Below, piece after piece: positions 1-7,939 of a DNA stretch of 21,450 nucleotides. The position numbers and the translations under genes were made by a program. Below the pieces are notes generated by a model. That model was not told the origin of the DNA. It saw nothing but the letters and a program-made list of their open reading frames with translations, and did no database searches. How positions within the stretch are numbered: position 1 is the stretch's first letter; every line of letters begins with the position of its first letter. The DNA is from Bacteroidota bacterium (lineage in GTDB: Bacteria > Bacteroidota > Ignavibacteria > Kapaibacteriales > UBA2268), in NCBI GenBank assembly GCA_024280675.1, contig JAJRPT010000232.1, positions 1 to 21,450 of the forward strand, given 5' to 3'.

Positions 1-412
1 CCAGGAATTCCTTCTCACCAAGTCGTATGTTAATTTTCTTGCATATTGATTTGGCAACAAGCGCACAACATGAGGAGTGCCACCAGAATTGATCTACTAA
101 TTGGGCAAGATTTTCATCATCTGCCATTATGAAATTTGAAAATATGGAAATACCTAACACAATATTTGAGATCCTGTTAAGCCCTAGAATTGTGACTGCT
201 TGCGAAATTGAAATGATTTCATTGCGGGTGGCATAAATTGGTGAATTTGCAACTTTGATGATTCTCAAACTCAGCACAGGGTCGGACTCTATGACACGAG
301 AAAGATCAGCCAAGCTGACATCATCGGATTCAATGAAGTCTAATATTTTGCTAGCAACAGCTGGCAAGGTTGCAAGCTCGTAACCATCTACTATTTTATC
401 GACAATCGGCAT
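1..412 (-). CDS. HDOD-domain signalling protein, N-terminal part (cut by window edge)
   Basis: Reading leftward from the ATG at 410-412 gives 137 codons with no stop before the window edge, so only the N-terminus is present. It begins MPIVDKIVDGYELATLPAVA and contains ESDPVLSLRIIKVANSPIYA followed by SISQAVTILGLNRISNIVLG. This is the usual opening of the HDOD domain (a catalytically dead HD-phosphohydrolase relative), including the LPAVA..IL and DP.L..RIL/VANS patterns. HDOD proteins act in signal transduction, often fused to GGDEF, EAL or kinase domains; whether a C-terminal output domain exists cannot be seen. It lies 62 bases after the PEP/pyruvate-binding gene in the same direction. It may share that transcript or use its own promoter, since an imperfect TATACT lies just upstream. 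Only a weak AAGAAA serves as ribosome-binding site. The family call is firm; the signal it handles is unknown. Confidence 0.85.
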   Translation of the reverse strand, partial: MPIVDKIVDGYELATLPAVASKILDFIESDDVSLADLSRVIESDPVLSLRIIKVANSPIYATRNEIISISQAVTILGLNRISNIVLGISIFSNFIMADDENLAQLVDQFWWHSSCCALVAKSICKKINIRLGEKEFL

Positions 413-474
413 ATTTTCTTAAAGTATAATTCACTTAGTAAATAAATTAAATCCCGCACTACTCAAGAGACAAT

Positions 475-2814
475 CTATGACAAATTTTTCTCTTTTACAA
501 TGGCTAAAGCATCTGAATTTTCCCCATCCATATAAATTGATAAATTACAATCATTAGCAAAATCACTTACTCTAATCAAGTGAACTACATTTAAATATTT
601 CTTGTCGGTATCCACAAAATCATTAAGAGAGTTTGCCGACCTCAAGAAGAAATCCTCGTTAAACAAATTTTCTTCTTGGTCTGGATAGAGTGGTAAATAT
701 TTAATATCGGCCTCGACCAGATCTTGGAAAAAATGTGAACCAAACGAAAGCTCAGGCTCATAATCTTGCTTGACTCTTGCATATTCAATTAACAATGATG
801 TGTTGTGTATATCACTGTAATTAATTGGTACTCCCAGCTTTATGTCTCCTTTGGAACCCCAACGCCCCGGCCCCACGAGAATAAATTTTCTCATAGGAAG
901 AGAGACATTTAATCTCGAGACAATGAGTGCGACTTCTCGCATTTCTTTCTCCGAACCAAGACCAGCATAACCCAAGGCATCGACATAGACCACATACTCA
1001 ATATCGGAGACCAGACCATTGCTCACATATTTATTCGCCGAGAATATTTTCATTTCATTTGGGATATTGACAGGAACTTTAACATCTTCTTCCTTTGTTT
1101 TTTTGCTCTGAGGTCTGCATTGCAAAAGATACAGCTTTTCTCCATCGGAGGCAAATTCAAGATCTACCGGAGATCCATAGACTTCACTCAATTCTTTTAG
1201 CATTTCCCTAATTTGTACTACAAAATCAGTATTAGCTACAAGTCCATTAAAAGTTATCAACAAATCTTCCGACTCAAAATCCGCCATTGAAGAAATTGGC
1301 TCGGCAATATTTCCTTCCCTGAGAAATGAAACCATTTTTTCAATTCCAGGAATATCCCCGCCTGACTGGGCAATCACCTCTTCGATTGAGACGGTTTCAA
1401 ATGCTTTGGATTCTAGGTTGATTACATCGACAAAGCGTTGTGAATATTTTATCTTATCGCTAATCGATTGATTAAGTCTCAGATCTGGTTGTCCAGGGGA
1501 AATCAATGCGGGGTAATCATTTATCGTCCTATCAACCGCTCTTGTCCCCAGACCCAGAACAAGACGAATAACTCCGTCACTTCTTTTAATGCGGTTTGAC
1601 CAACGAAATTCATTATTGCTCATTGCAACCCCGGCATAGCTTGGCATAAAATACTTGCCATGGCGATGCCCCACCACTTCCATAATAATTATTCCCATCT
1701 CCTCACGAAAATCAATCAGTCCGTTCTTCTTGCGATATTCGATAGCTTCGGGATTGAAAGTGGAGGCATAGACCTCTGCTATTGCGTCCATTAATGCGTT
1801 CAATCTTTCTTCGTGAGTACCAGTATTTGAAAGAAACAGGCTCTTGTATTTCCCAGTAAACGATGCCTCGAATGAGTCCTCGAGCAAACTTGAGGAGCGG
1901 ACGACTATTGGGTTATCTGACAAGTCATCTAATATTTTGTTAAATGAGGAAATGGCATCTGGGGTAAATTGCGAATGTTTGAAAATATATTTCAAGAAAG
2001 GGTACTCTGTTTTTAGCTTTTCTAACGGATTATATTTTGAGAAAGTGAATTCATCAAGTGCGTTGTAGTTAATATATTCCACTATTCCATCGGAGGTTAA
2101 ATACCAACTCTTGGCAGTGTAAACATTTTTTAGTTTGTGATTGCTTTCCTTTTTCATTTGAAGAATCTGGTCGGCTAGTATTATTCCAGCAGATTTCCCA
2201 CCAACTTTGCCCGAGCCATAGGCTGGACCAACTATATTATCAAAGATTTTCTCGATAGAAAGCAGTGTGATATATTTTTTAGCTATATTAATGTATAGTA
2301 AATCTTCGGAAAGAAAGCGGGAAATAATTGAAACCCTCACACCCATCCGCTCGTCAATCGATGTAAATTCCTTAGTCCCACCCAACTCAAAATATTGCCC
2401 GAGGGCACTAACCACTTCGCCAAGAGGAGCATTACGTAAATCTAATACTTTAGCAAGATTTCTCAACTTTTCTTTCTGAATCCAGAGTGTGATTAAGTCT
2501 GTAATTTCATCATCGGCAATGTGAAAATCGGCAATCTCAAATACTTTGAGTATAACTTCAGAGGCAACAAAGGGGTTTCCCCTTGGGCTGGGCCAATTCT
2601 GCCCATTAGTCATAACACTTTCTTGCTCAGAAACTGGATTGAGTTCTTGGAGAAGAAAATGAATCTCTGGGATTTTCATTCTCTCAAGATGAATAATCAT
2701 TTTTCTGCAAATTCTAAACGTAAGAGATTGGTCTTGAAATACAATATGTTTTAATACAATCTCCCATTCGGGAACTTGTGGTAGCACTCTATTATTTTTA
2801 GTGGCCAATCCCAT
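475..2814 (-). CDS. PEP/pyruvate-binding (PPDK N-terminal-like) domain protein
   Basis: This 779-residue protein has the nucleotide-binding (ATP-grasp) domain of pyruvate phosphate dikinase and PEP synthase. A glycine-rich GSGKVGGKSAG lies at about residues 200-210, the RSSSLLEDS segment at 306-314 and the closing LLQCRP at about 563-568. These match the PPDK_N pattern (VGGKsa; vRSS..ED; Q.RP). The first ~190 residues are a separate, mostly helical region that I do not recognise. After the QCRP motif come ~210 residues including ILVGPGRWGS. I see no phosphohistidine swivel domain (TSHAAI-type motif) and no PEP/pyruvate TIM-barrel domain, so it is not a complete PEP synthase or PPDK and the phosphoryl acceptor is unknown. 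It starts 4 bases after the EF-G-like stop, with a GAGGG ribosome-binding site inside the end of that gene, so the two are probably translationally linked. Product family is well supported; the reaction is not. Confidence 0.85.
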   Translation of the reverse strand: MGLATKNNRVLPQVPEWEIVLKHIVFQDQSLTFRICRKMIIHLERMKIPEIHFLLQELNPVSEQESVMTNGQNWPSPRGNPFVASEVILKVFEIADFHIADDEITDLITLWIQKEKLRNLAKVLDLRNAPLGEVVSALGQYFELGGTKEFTSIDERMGVRVSIISRFLSEDLLYINIAKKYITLLSIEKIFDNIVGPAYGSGKVGGKSAGIILADQILQMKKESNHKLKNVYTAKSWYLTSDGIVEYINYNALDEFTFSKYNPLEKLKTEYPFLKYIFKHSQFTPDAISSFNKILDDLSDNPIVVRSSSLLEDSFEASFTGKYKSLFLSNTGTHEERLNALMDAIAEVYASTFNPEAIEYRKKNGLIDFREEMGIIIMEVVGHRHGKYFMPSYAGVAMSNNEFRWSNRIKRSDGVIRLVLGLGTRAVDRTINDYPALISPGQPDLRLNQSISDKIKYSQRFVDVINLESKAFETVSIEEVIAQSGGDIPGIEKMVSFLREGNIAEPISSMADFESEDLLITFNGLVANTDFVVQIREMLKELSEVYGSPVDLEFASDGEKLYLLQCRPQSKKTKEEDVKVPVNIPNEMKIFSANKYVSNGLVSDIEYVVYVDALGYAGLGSEKEMREVALIVSRLNVSLPMRKFILVGPGRWGSKGDIKLGVPINYSDIHNTSLLIEYARVKQDYEPELSFGSHFFQDLVEADIKYLPLYPDQEENLFNEDFFLRSANSLNDFVDTDKKYLNVVHLIRVSDFANDCNLSIYMDGENSDALAIVKEKNLS

Positions 2815-2818
2815 TTAG

Positions 2819-4936
2819 TTAGCCCTCTTCTTTGTTGTTATGTTTGGATATAAGGTCTTGGGCAACGTTTGCTGGAACTGGTTCATAACCCTCTAGCTCC
2901 GAGACAAATGTACCACGAGACTGTGTCATAGAACGAAGAGTACCAGCATACCTGTCAAGCTCGGCGAGTGGCATCTTAGCATTGACCACTTGTTTTTTTC
3001 CCTCCACATCTATTCCCAGAATTATTCCTCTTCTCGAGGGTAAATCACTCATAATATCACCCACAAACTCTTCTGGAATTTTAATTGATACATTGTAGAT
3101 TGGCTCTAATAATTTTGGGAATGCTTCTGTGAAAGTATTCTTAAATGCCATCATTCCAGCCGTCTTAAAAGCAGATTCATTTGAATCGACCGAGTGCATT
3201 TTCCCGTCATAAACCACCACTCTCACGTCACGAACATAAGAACCGGTGAGTGGTCCAAACTCCATTTTTTCCATCACACCTTTGAGTATTGCTGGCAAGA
3301 ATCTTTGGTCGATTACTCCACCCACAATAGAATTAATAAACTCAAGCTTACCGCCCCATGGCAAATCGTGCAAATCTCGACCACGGATTGAGAGCCCTGG
3401 AGGGTCGGGCATTCCTTCATACCATGGCTCAATAATAATGTGTACTTCGGCAAATTGCCCCGCTCCGCCTGATTGTTTCTTATGGCGGTAATTCCCTTTT
3501 GCAAGTTTTTGTATTGTCTCACGATATGGTACCCTAGGCTCAACATACTCAACCTCTACTTTGTAGCGATTTTCCATTCTCCATTTTGCAACAGAAAGAT
3601 GTTGTTCGCCTTGGGCATAAAGGATGATTTGTTTGAGTTCGGAAGAATGTTCAACCACAAGAGAAGGATCCTCTTGATGAAGATGGTTCAATGAAGTTCC
3701 AAGTTTCTCTTCTTCACCTTTATTTTTTGCTTGAATTGCAACTCTAACTTTTGGAACTGGGTATTTAATCCTTGGCAAAATTGTATCCAGACCTTTTTGA
3801 GCTAAAGTGTCCGATATATGACTATGTTTTAGTTTTACGGTAGCACCAATATCGCCAGCATTTAAGACCGCAACATCATTTCTTTCCTTTCCTTGAAGCA
3901 CCGAAACCTGCCCAATCCTCTCGTGATGGCTATTGGTCGTATTCTGCATATCTTGACTATTTTTTACGCTCCCTGAGAGAACCTTAAAATAAACTACATC
4001 GCCTGAGCGTGGGTCTGCGTACATTTTAAAGAGTTGCAAAAGTGAGGGTCCATCAGAACTCATTGGAATCTCAATGCCATCTTTGGAAACAATAGAAGGC
4101 ACATCGACCGGGGATGGGAAATAATTTACAAATGCGTCAAGTATTGCATCTTGCCCGACTCTAGTGCTTGCCGAACATGCCATCACTGGGAATATTTCTC
4201 TTTTTGCCATTGCCATTCTCAGCCCACGGCGGAGCTGTTCTTCTTCTAGGTCACCTTCCTCAAAATAAATATTCATAAGCTCTTCGTCTGATTCTGCAAT
4301 AGATTCTACAAGTTCAGCCCGAAGAGATTCGGCTTTTTCAATTTCCTCTGGTGGAATGTCTCCGATCACACACTTGCCATCGTTAAATGTGTATGATTTT
4401 TGAGAAATGAGATTGATTACCGTATCAAATCCACTTGTCGAAAAAATGGGGTATTGAACTACAGTAACTGAATTTCCCCATTCTATCTGAAGTTCGGCGA
4501 CAATAAAATCGAAATTGGTCTCTTGATCACATTTATTGATGACAATGCCGGCAGCTTTGCCAAGTGATTTAGCTATATTCCAACCCAAATCAGTGCCAAC
4601 TTCTATGCCTTCGGAAGGATTTAGAATCATTAAGGCGGTATCACCAACATGAATAGATGCCGTAACCTCGCCAATAAAATCATCAAATCCAGGATTATCA
4701 ATAATGTTTAATTTCTTAGACCCCCACTCTGCGTTCAACAAACTTGAGAAAACAGAATGACCTTTTTCGTGTTCTAATTCATGGAAATCACTAACAGTAT
4801 TTTCATCTTCGACTGAACCCATTCGTGAAATTGAGCCAGCAGCACCGAGCAAAGATTCAGCAAACATGGTCTTCCCCGCCCCGGCATGTCCTACCAAGAC
4901 AATATTACGAACGTCCTTACTTTGATAGGTTTTCAT
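2819..4936 (-). CDS. Elongation factor G-like translation GTPase (EF-G paralogue)
   Basis: The 705-residue protein has the EF-G architecture. A GTPase domain carries the P-loop GHAGAGKT (16-23), a G3 motif DNPG (80-83) and NKCD (134-137). Then follow the domain II beta-barrel (ADPRSGDVVYFKVLSGSV), domains III-IV (PRVPYRETI, KQSGGAGQFAEVHI) and the C-terminal domain V (LLEPIYNVSIKIPEEFVGDI, then LPSRRGIILGID). The length matches EF-G (~700). Two switch regions are unlike canonical EF-G: switch I has EHEKGHSVFSSL where EF-G has RGIT, and G3 is DNPGF where EF-G has DTPGH, so the catalytic histidine position is phenylalanine. This places it in the EF-G-like/EF-G2 group rather than the essential fusA product. 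The ATG at 4934-4936 follows GGAG at a spacing of 8. First gene of a minus-strand operon with the PEP/pyruvate-binding gene and probably the HDOD gene. Confidence 0.9.
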   Translation of the reverse strand: MKTYQSKDVRNIVLVGHAGAGKTMFAESLLGAAGSISRMGSVEDENTVSDFHELEHEKGHSVFSSLLNAEWGSKKLNIIDNPGFDDFIGEVTASIHVGDTALMILNPSEGIEVGTDLGWNIAKSLGKAAGIVINKCDQETNFDFIVAELQIEWGNSVTVVQYPIFSTSGFDTVINLISQKSYTFNDGKCVIGDIPPEEIEKAESLRAELVESIAESDEELMNIYFEEGDLEEEQLRRGLRMAMAKREIFPVMACSASTRVGQDAILDAFVNYFPSPVDVPSIVSKDGIEIPMSSDGPSLLQLFKMYADPRSGDVVYFKVLSGSVKNSQDMQNTTNSHHERIGQVSVLQGKERNDVAVLNAGDIGATVKLKHSHISDTLAQKGLDTILPRIKYPVPKVRVAIQAKNKGEEEKLGTSLNHLHQEDPSLVVEHSSELKQIILYAQGEQHLSVAKWRMENRYKVEVEYVEPRVPYRETIQKLAKGNYRHKKQSGGAGQFAEVHIIIEPWYEGMPDPPGLSIRGRDLHDLPWGGKLEFINSIVGGVIDQRFLPAILKGVMEKMEFGPLTGSYVRDVRVVVYDGKMHSVDSNESAFKTAGMMAFKNTFTEAFPKLLEPIYNVSIKIPEEFVGDIMSDLPSRRGIILGIDVEGKKQVVNAKMPLAELDRYAGTLRSMTQSRGTFVSELEGYEPVPANVAQDLISKHNNKEEG

Positions 4937-5114
4937 ATAATTTACTCCAGATTATTATTATTAATTTCATTTTCATATTTCAATTTCATAAAATACAAAA
5001 AAAAACGAATATATTGTAAATAAAAAACTAAGTGACGAATAAAAATATTTCTGTAAAAAATCTGGTGTAAAATTATTATATTGCCACGATGTATAAAACC
5101 ATATATAATAAAGT
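4937..5114. promoter_or_regulatory. Divergent intergenic region between the EF-G-like gene and dprA
   Basis: This 178-base AT-rich gap separates two divergent operons and must hold both promoters. The rightward one is listed separately (5081-5109). For the leftward EF-G-like gene I see only loose candidates, with TTTACA elements and TATTTT-like boxes at 18-19 base spacing on the minus strand, so I do not pick one. Short frames that cross the gap have no family features and are not called as genes. Confidence 0.4.
5081..5109 (+). promoter_or_regulatory. Candidate promoter of the dprA operon, possibly leaderless
   Basis: TTGCCA (5081-5086) and a perfect TATAAT (5104-5109) are separated by exactly 17 bases. 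The -10 box ends only 5 bases before the dprA ATG at 5115, so initiation at the usual distance would fall at or on the A of the start codon. No Shine-Dalgarno sequence fits in between. Confidence 0.6.
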
Positions 5115-6239
5115 ATGAATTTACCACATAACTGGAAGGCAAGTGGACTTCTTAAGTTGCATTTTTACAAGGGTTTAAGCCCAACACTTATCAAGGAAAT
5201 TCTTGAATCATACGATTCATATTCTGATTTTCTCGAAGCTGATTTGCCAGAAAAGTTAAATTTAATAGTCAATCAAGGTGAGCTTTTTCGTCGTGGAATA
5301 AAAAAGCCAGAACTAGAATCTGCTCGCCAATTAGAACTTGCCAAAAAAAATAATATCAGCCTAATATCAATTTGGGATCCGAAGTACCCTGCTTTGCTTA
5401 AAGAAATATTCCAAGCACCACCGCTTCTTTTTGTCAAAGGTGAGCTTGCAGACAATTCGGCAAACTGTGTATCGATTGTGGGTACAAGAAAATGCTCTAA
5501 TTACGGGCGGATAAATGCACAAAGGTTTGCAGAGTTTTTCTCACATCACAATATTGTAGTAGTTTCTGGTCTTGCCTACGGAATTGATTCAATAGCTCAA
5601 AATGCAGTGGCTAGTTCTTCGGGTATTACCTATGCCGTGATTGCTTCTGGGATAGACAAGTTGAGCCCTTCTACTTCGGTCAAAAATGCAGAAAAGATTA
5701 TTGAAGCTGGAGGAGCAATTATTTCCACTTATATGATGGGTACACACGCCTTGCCAGCATATTTTCTCCAACGAAACAGAATTATTGCAGGGATTTCCAA
5801 GGCGACACTTGTAGTTGAAAGCAGAATAAAGGGAGGCTCGCTCAATACTGCAAAATTTGCACGAGATGAAAACAGAGAACTTTATGCAATGCCAGGTAAT
5901 ATTACTAGCCCAAATTCAGACGGCACTAACGACATGATTGCCAGAGGCTTAGCTCTTCTGGCAAAATCTCCTGAGCAAATGTATAAAGAGCTTGGCTTTG
6001 ACCACTCGGAGAATTTGAAGATTGATGGCTTAGATTCTAGGCAAAAAAGAAAATTAAATTTCGCCAATGAGAATGAAAAATTAGTTTACGAACATTTAAG
6101 TTACGAGCCACTTCATGTAGATGATTTAGCTCAGAAATGCAATATTGACATTTCGACAATACTGGTTAATCTTTTAAATTTGGAATTTTCTGGATCGGTT
6201 AAACAATTGCCTGGCAAATATTATATAATCGCAATCTAA
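5115..6239 (+). CDS. dprA: DNA processing protein DprA (Smf), RecA loader for transforming DNA
   Basis: DprA binds incoming single-stranded DNA in the cytoplasm and loads RecA during natural transformation. The 374-residue protein has a short helical N-terminal region (1-~110). The Rossmann-like core starts at SIVGTRKCSNYG (120-131) and continues through VVVSGLAYGIDSIA (148-161), QRNRIIAGIS (219-228), ESRIKGGSLNTAKFARDENR (235-254) and AMPGNI (258-263). A winged-helix DML1-like C-terminal domain follows (~310-374). Several usually conserved spots are altered: GID..AH is GIDSIAQ, and the SE.PPGT segment reads STYMMGT. It is the first gene of a plus-strand operon with pgsA, ftsY and radA. The neighbouring RadA, also used in transformation recombination, fits the role. 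The ATG at 5115 is preferred because the downstream residues align with the normal DprA N-terminus. Confidence 0.95.
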   Translation: MNLPHNWKASGLLKLHFYKGLSPTLIKEILESYDSYSDFLEADLPEKLNLIVNQGELFRRGIKKPELESARQLELAKKNNISLISIWDPKYPALLKEIFQAPPLLFVKGELADNSANCVSIVGTRKCSNYGRINAQRFAEFFSHHNIVVVSGLAYGIDSIAQNAVASSSGITYAVIASGIDKLSPSTSVKNAEKIIEAGGAIISTYMMGTHALPAYFLQRNRIIAGISKATLVVESRIKGGSLNTAKFARDENRELYAMPGNITSPNSDGTNDMIARGLALLAKSPEQMYKELGFDHSENLKIDGLDSRQKRKLNFANENEKLVYEHLSYEPLHVDDLAQKCNIDISTILVNLLNLEFSGSVKQLPGKYYIIAI

Positions 6240-6251
6240 AAAAATTAAACT

Positions 6252-6776
6252 ATGTTTTCAACTATTTCAAATTGGGTTAGTATTTCAAGGATTTTCCTAG
6301 CAATACCACTTGCCTACTTTGTTTGGATTGAGGACAAGCCATTGATAATTATCATAACTATCATTGGCTTATTCACTGATTTTCTGGATGGATGGCTTGC
6401 CCGAAAACTAAATCAAGAGTCTGAGTGGGGAAAAATACTTGACCCCATTGCCGATAAAATAATTATTGGATTGCCAGCCCTTGTATTGATAGCCACTGGG
6501 AAAATCCCATATTGGCTAGGCACAATGATAATTTCACGAGACCTGTTGATTTTTGTGGGTGGGGTTTATGCTCGCAAGAAACTCGGATATGTTATCCCTC
6601 CTAACTGGCTTGGCAAAATTACAGTAAATGTTGTCTCAATTTGCGTTTTAATGATTATTTTTGAGTTAGATTTTTTGTATAATACCTTTTTTATTTTAAC
6701 ACCAATTTTTGTAGTTGCATCATTTTTGAGTTACTTGTTTGGGATGCTGAAAAGAATTAAACAGATGGACGATTAA
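6252..6776 (+). CDS. pgsA: CDP-alcohol phosphatidyltransferase, probably phosphatidylglycerophosphate synthase
   Basis: This 174-residue integral membrane enzyme carries the full CDP-alcohol phosphotransferase signature. It runs D43-x2-D46-G47-x2-A50-R51-x8-G60-x3-D64-x3-D68 (DFLDGWLAR ... GKILDPIAD), with all four metal-binding aspartates present. Several hydrophobic stretches (about 10-25, 31-45, 70-82, 118-135, 142-163) fit the multi-pass fold. The family joins CDP-diacylglycerol to an alcohol; with this length and motif spacing, glycerol-3-phosphate (PgsA) is the usual substrate, but another alcohol cannot be excluded. It lies 12 bases after dprA and 2 bases before ftsY in the same operon. 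No clear Shine-Dalgarno sequence precedes the ATG. Family certain, exact substrate inferred. Confidence 0.88.
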   Translation: MFSTISNWVSISRIFLAIPLAYFVWIEDKPLIIIITIIGLFTDFLDGWLARKLNQESEWGKILDPIADKIIIGLPALVLIATGKIPYWLGTMIISRDLLIFVGGVYARKKLGYVIPPNWLGKITVNVVSICVLMIIFELDFLYNTFFILTPIFVVASFLSYLFGMLKRIKQMDD

Positions 6777-6778
6777 TT

Positions 6779-7939
6779 ATGGGATTTTTTGACAAATTCA
6801 AAAAGAAGACAAAATATTTCAGCTCTAAAGAAGAGATTTCTCAAGACTTAACTGAGGACGAAGCAAGCCATCTTAGAGAGAATACAAAAGAAGAGACAGA
6901 AGGTGCAAATCTGAGTTCGGAACAAGATGAAGGCAATAAGAAATCATTCTTTGATAAAGTAAAAGACAAGACAAGTAAGGCTTTTAAATTCAAGCGATTA
7001 AAAGATGGGCTAGAGAAAACTAAAAGCTCATTTTCAAAAAATATACTATCACTCTTGGGAAGTGGGCGCAAAATTGACGATGACTTATTAACAGAAATCG
7101 AAGACGTGTTAATTACATCAGACATTGGAGTCGTGACCTCAGAGTTGATTATCGAACGCCTAAAAGACCGTATAAAATCTGAAGGGCATGAAAATGCAGA
7201 TGACGTTTACAAGATACTCAAAGAAGAAATTCACAGGATACTAATTCAATCTCCGGCGGCAAAGCAAGACGCTCAGTATTCAATTAACAAGAAAAACAGT
7301 CCTCATGTGATAATGATGATTGGAGTAAATGGTGCTGGGAAAACTACCACCATTGGCAAACTGGCTTATAATTATAAAGAGTTTGGGCATTCTGTTATAA
7401 TTGGAGCAGCCGACACATTTCGCGCAGCAGCCAACGAACAACTCAAAATCTGGGCAGATAGAGTGGGGGTTGATATTGTTTCGCTAGAAATTGGCTCAGA
7501 CCCCGGTGCGGTTGTCTTTGACACTATAAAAAAAGCTAAGTCCGAGCAAAAGGATGTAGTCTTAATCGATACAGCAGGCCGGCTTCATAACAAAGCAAAC
7601 CTAATGGCAGAGCTTGAGAAATTAACTAGAATCACAAAGAAATTAAAGTCTACCGGTCCAGATGAAGTTTTCCTTGTTCTTGACGCAACGACTGGCCAGA
7701 ATGCAATTCAACAAGCAAGAGAATTTTCTAGGGTTGCCCCCATTACTGGAATCGTGCTGACTAAACTCGATGGCACAGCAAAAGGTGGCGTGGTGATTGC
7801 CATTGCCAATGAGCTGAAAATCCCTGTCAGGTATATTGGCGTGGGAGAGCAGATGTACGACCTTCAAGCCTTCGACTCTACATTTTTTGCAGAAGCACTC
7901 TTTGGCTCCGATTCGGGCGAAGAGACTGAACTAGAATAA
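6779..7939 (+). CDS. ftsY: Signal recognition particle receptor FtsY
   Basis: FtsY is the SRP receptor GTPase that docks ribosome-nascent chain complexes at the inner membrane. The 386-residue protein has a charged N-terminal region (1-~75), a helical N domain (~80-165) and the G domain. The G domain shows GVNGAGKTTT (182-191), DTFRAAANEQL, DTAGRL (264-269), TKLDGTAKGG (328-337) and the closing IGVGEQMYDLQAFDS. DTFRAAA and the C-terminal GEQ..DL..F distinguish FtsY from Ffh, and there is no methionine-rich M domain. The N-terminus contains two copies of an FFDK(F/V)K.KT motif, at residues 3-11 and about 57-66, probably amphipathic membrane-targeting helices. The start lies 2 bases after the pgsA stop, and the ftsY TAA overlaps the radA ATG as TAATG, which suggests coupled translation. 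Confidence 0.97.
   Translation: MGFFDKFKKKTKYFSSKEEISQDLTEDEASHLRENTKEETEGANLSSEQDEGNKKSFFDKVKDKTSKAFKFKRLKDGLEKTKSSFSKNILSLLGSGRKIDDDLLTEIEDVLITSDIGVVTSELIIERLKDRIKSEGHENADDVYKILKEEIHRILIQSPAAKQDAQYSINKKNSPHVIMMIGVNGAGKTTTIGKLAYNYKEFGHSVIIGAADTFRAAANEQLKIWADRVGVDIVSLEIGSDPGAVVFDTIKKAKSEQKDVVLIDTAGRLHNKANLMAELEKLTRITKKLKSTGPDEVFLVLDATTGQNAIQQAREFSRVAPITGIVLTKLDGTAKGGVVIAIANELKIPVRYIGVGEQMYDLQAFDSTFFAEALFGSDSGEETELE

Noticed and set aside
475..2814. Complete PEP synthase (ppsA) or pyruvate phosphate dikinase
   Set aside because: Only the nucleotide-binding half is recognisable; the phosphohistidine motif and the PEP/pyruvate barrel are not found.
2819..4936. Canonical fusA or a ribosomal-protection (TetM-like) gene
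   Set aside because: G3 and switch I differ from EF-G, and neither rpsL/rpsG/tuf neighbours nor resistance context is present.
4942..5142. A 66-codon minus-strand frame across the EF-G-like/dprA gap, and a 64-codon plus-strand frame over the same gap
   Set aside because: Both overlap promoters and known genes, have low-complexity Ile/Asn/Tyr-rich translations typical of AT-rich intergenic DNA, and no start signals.
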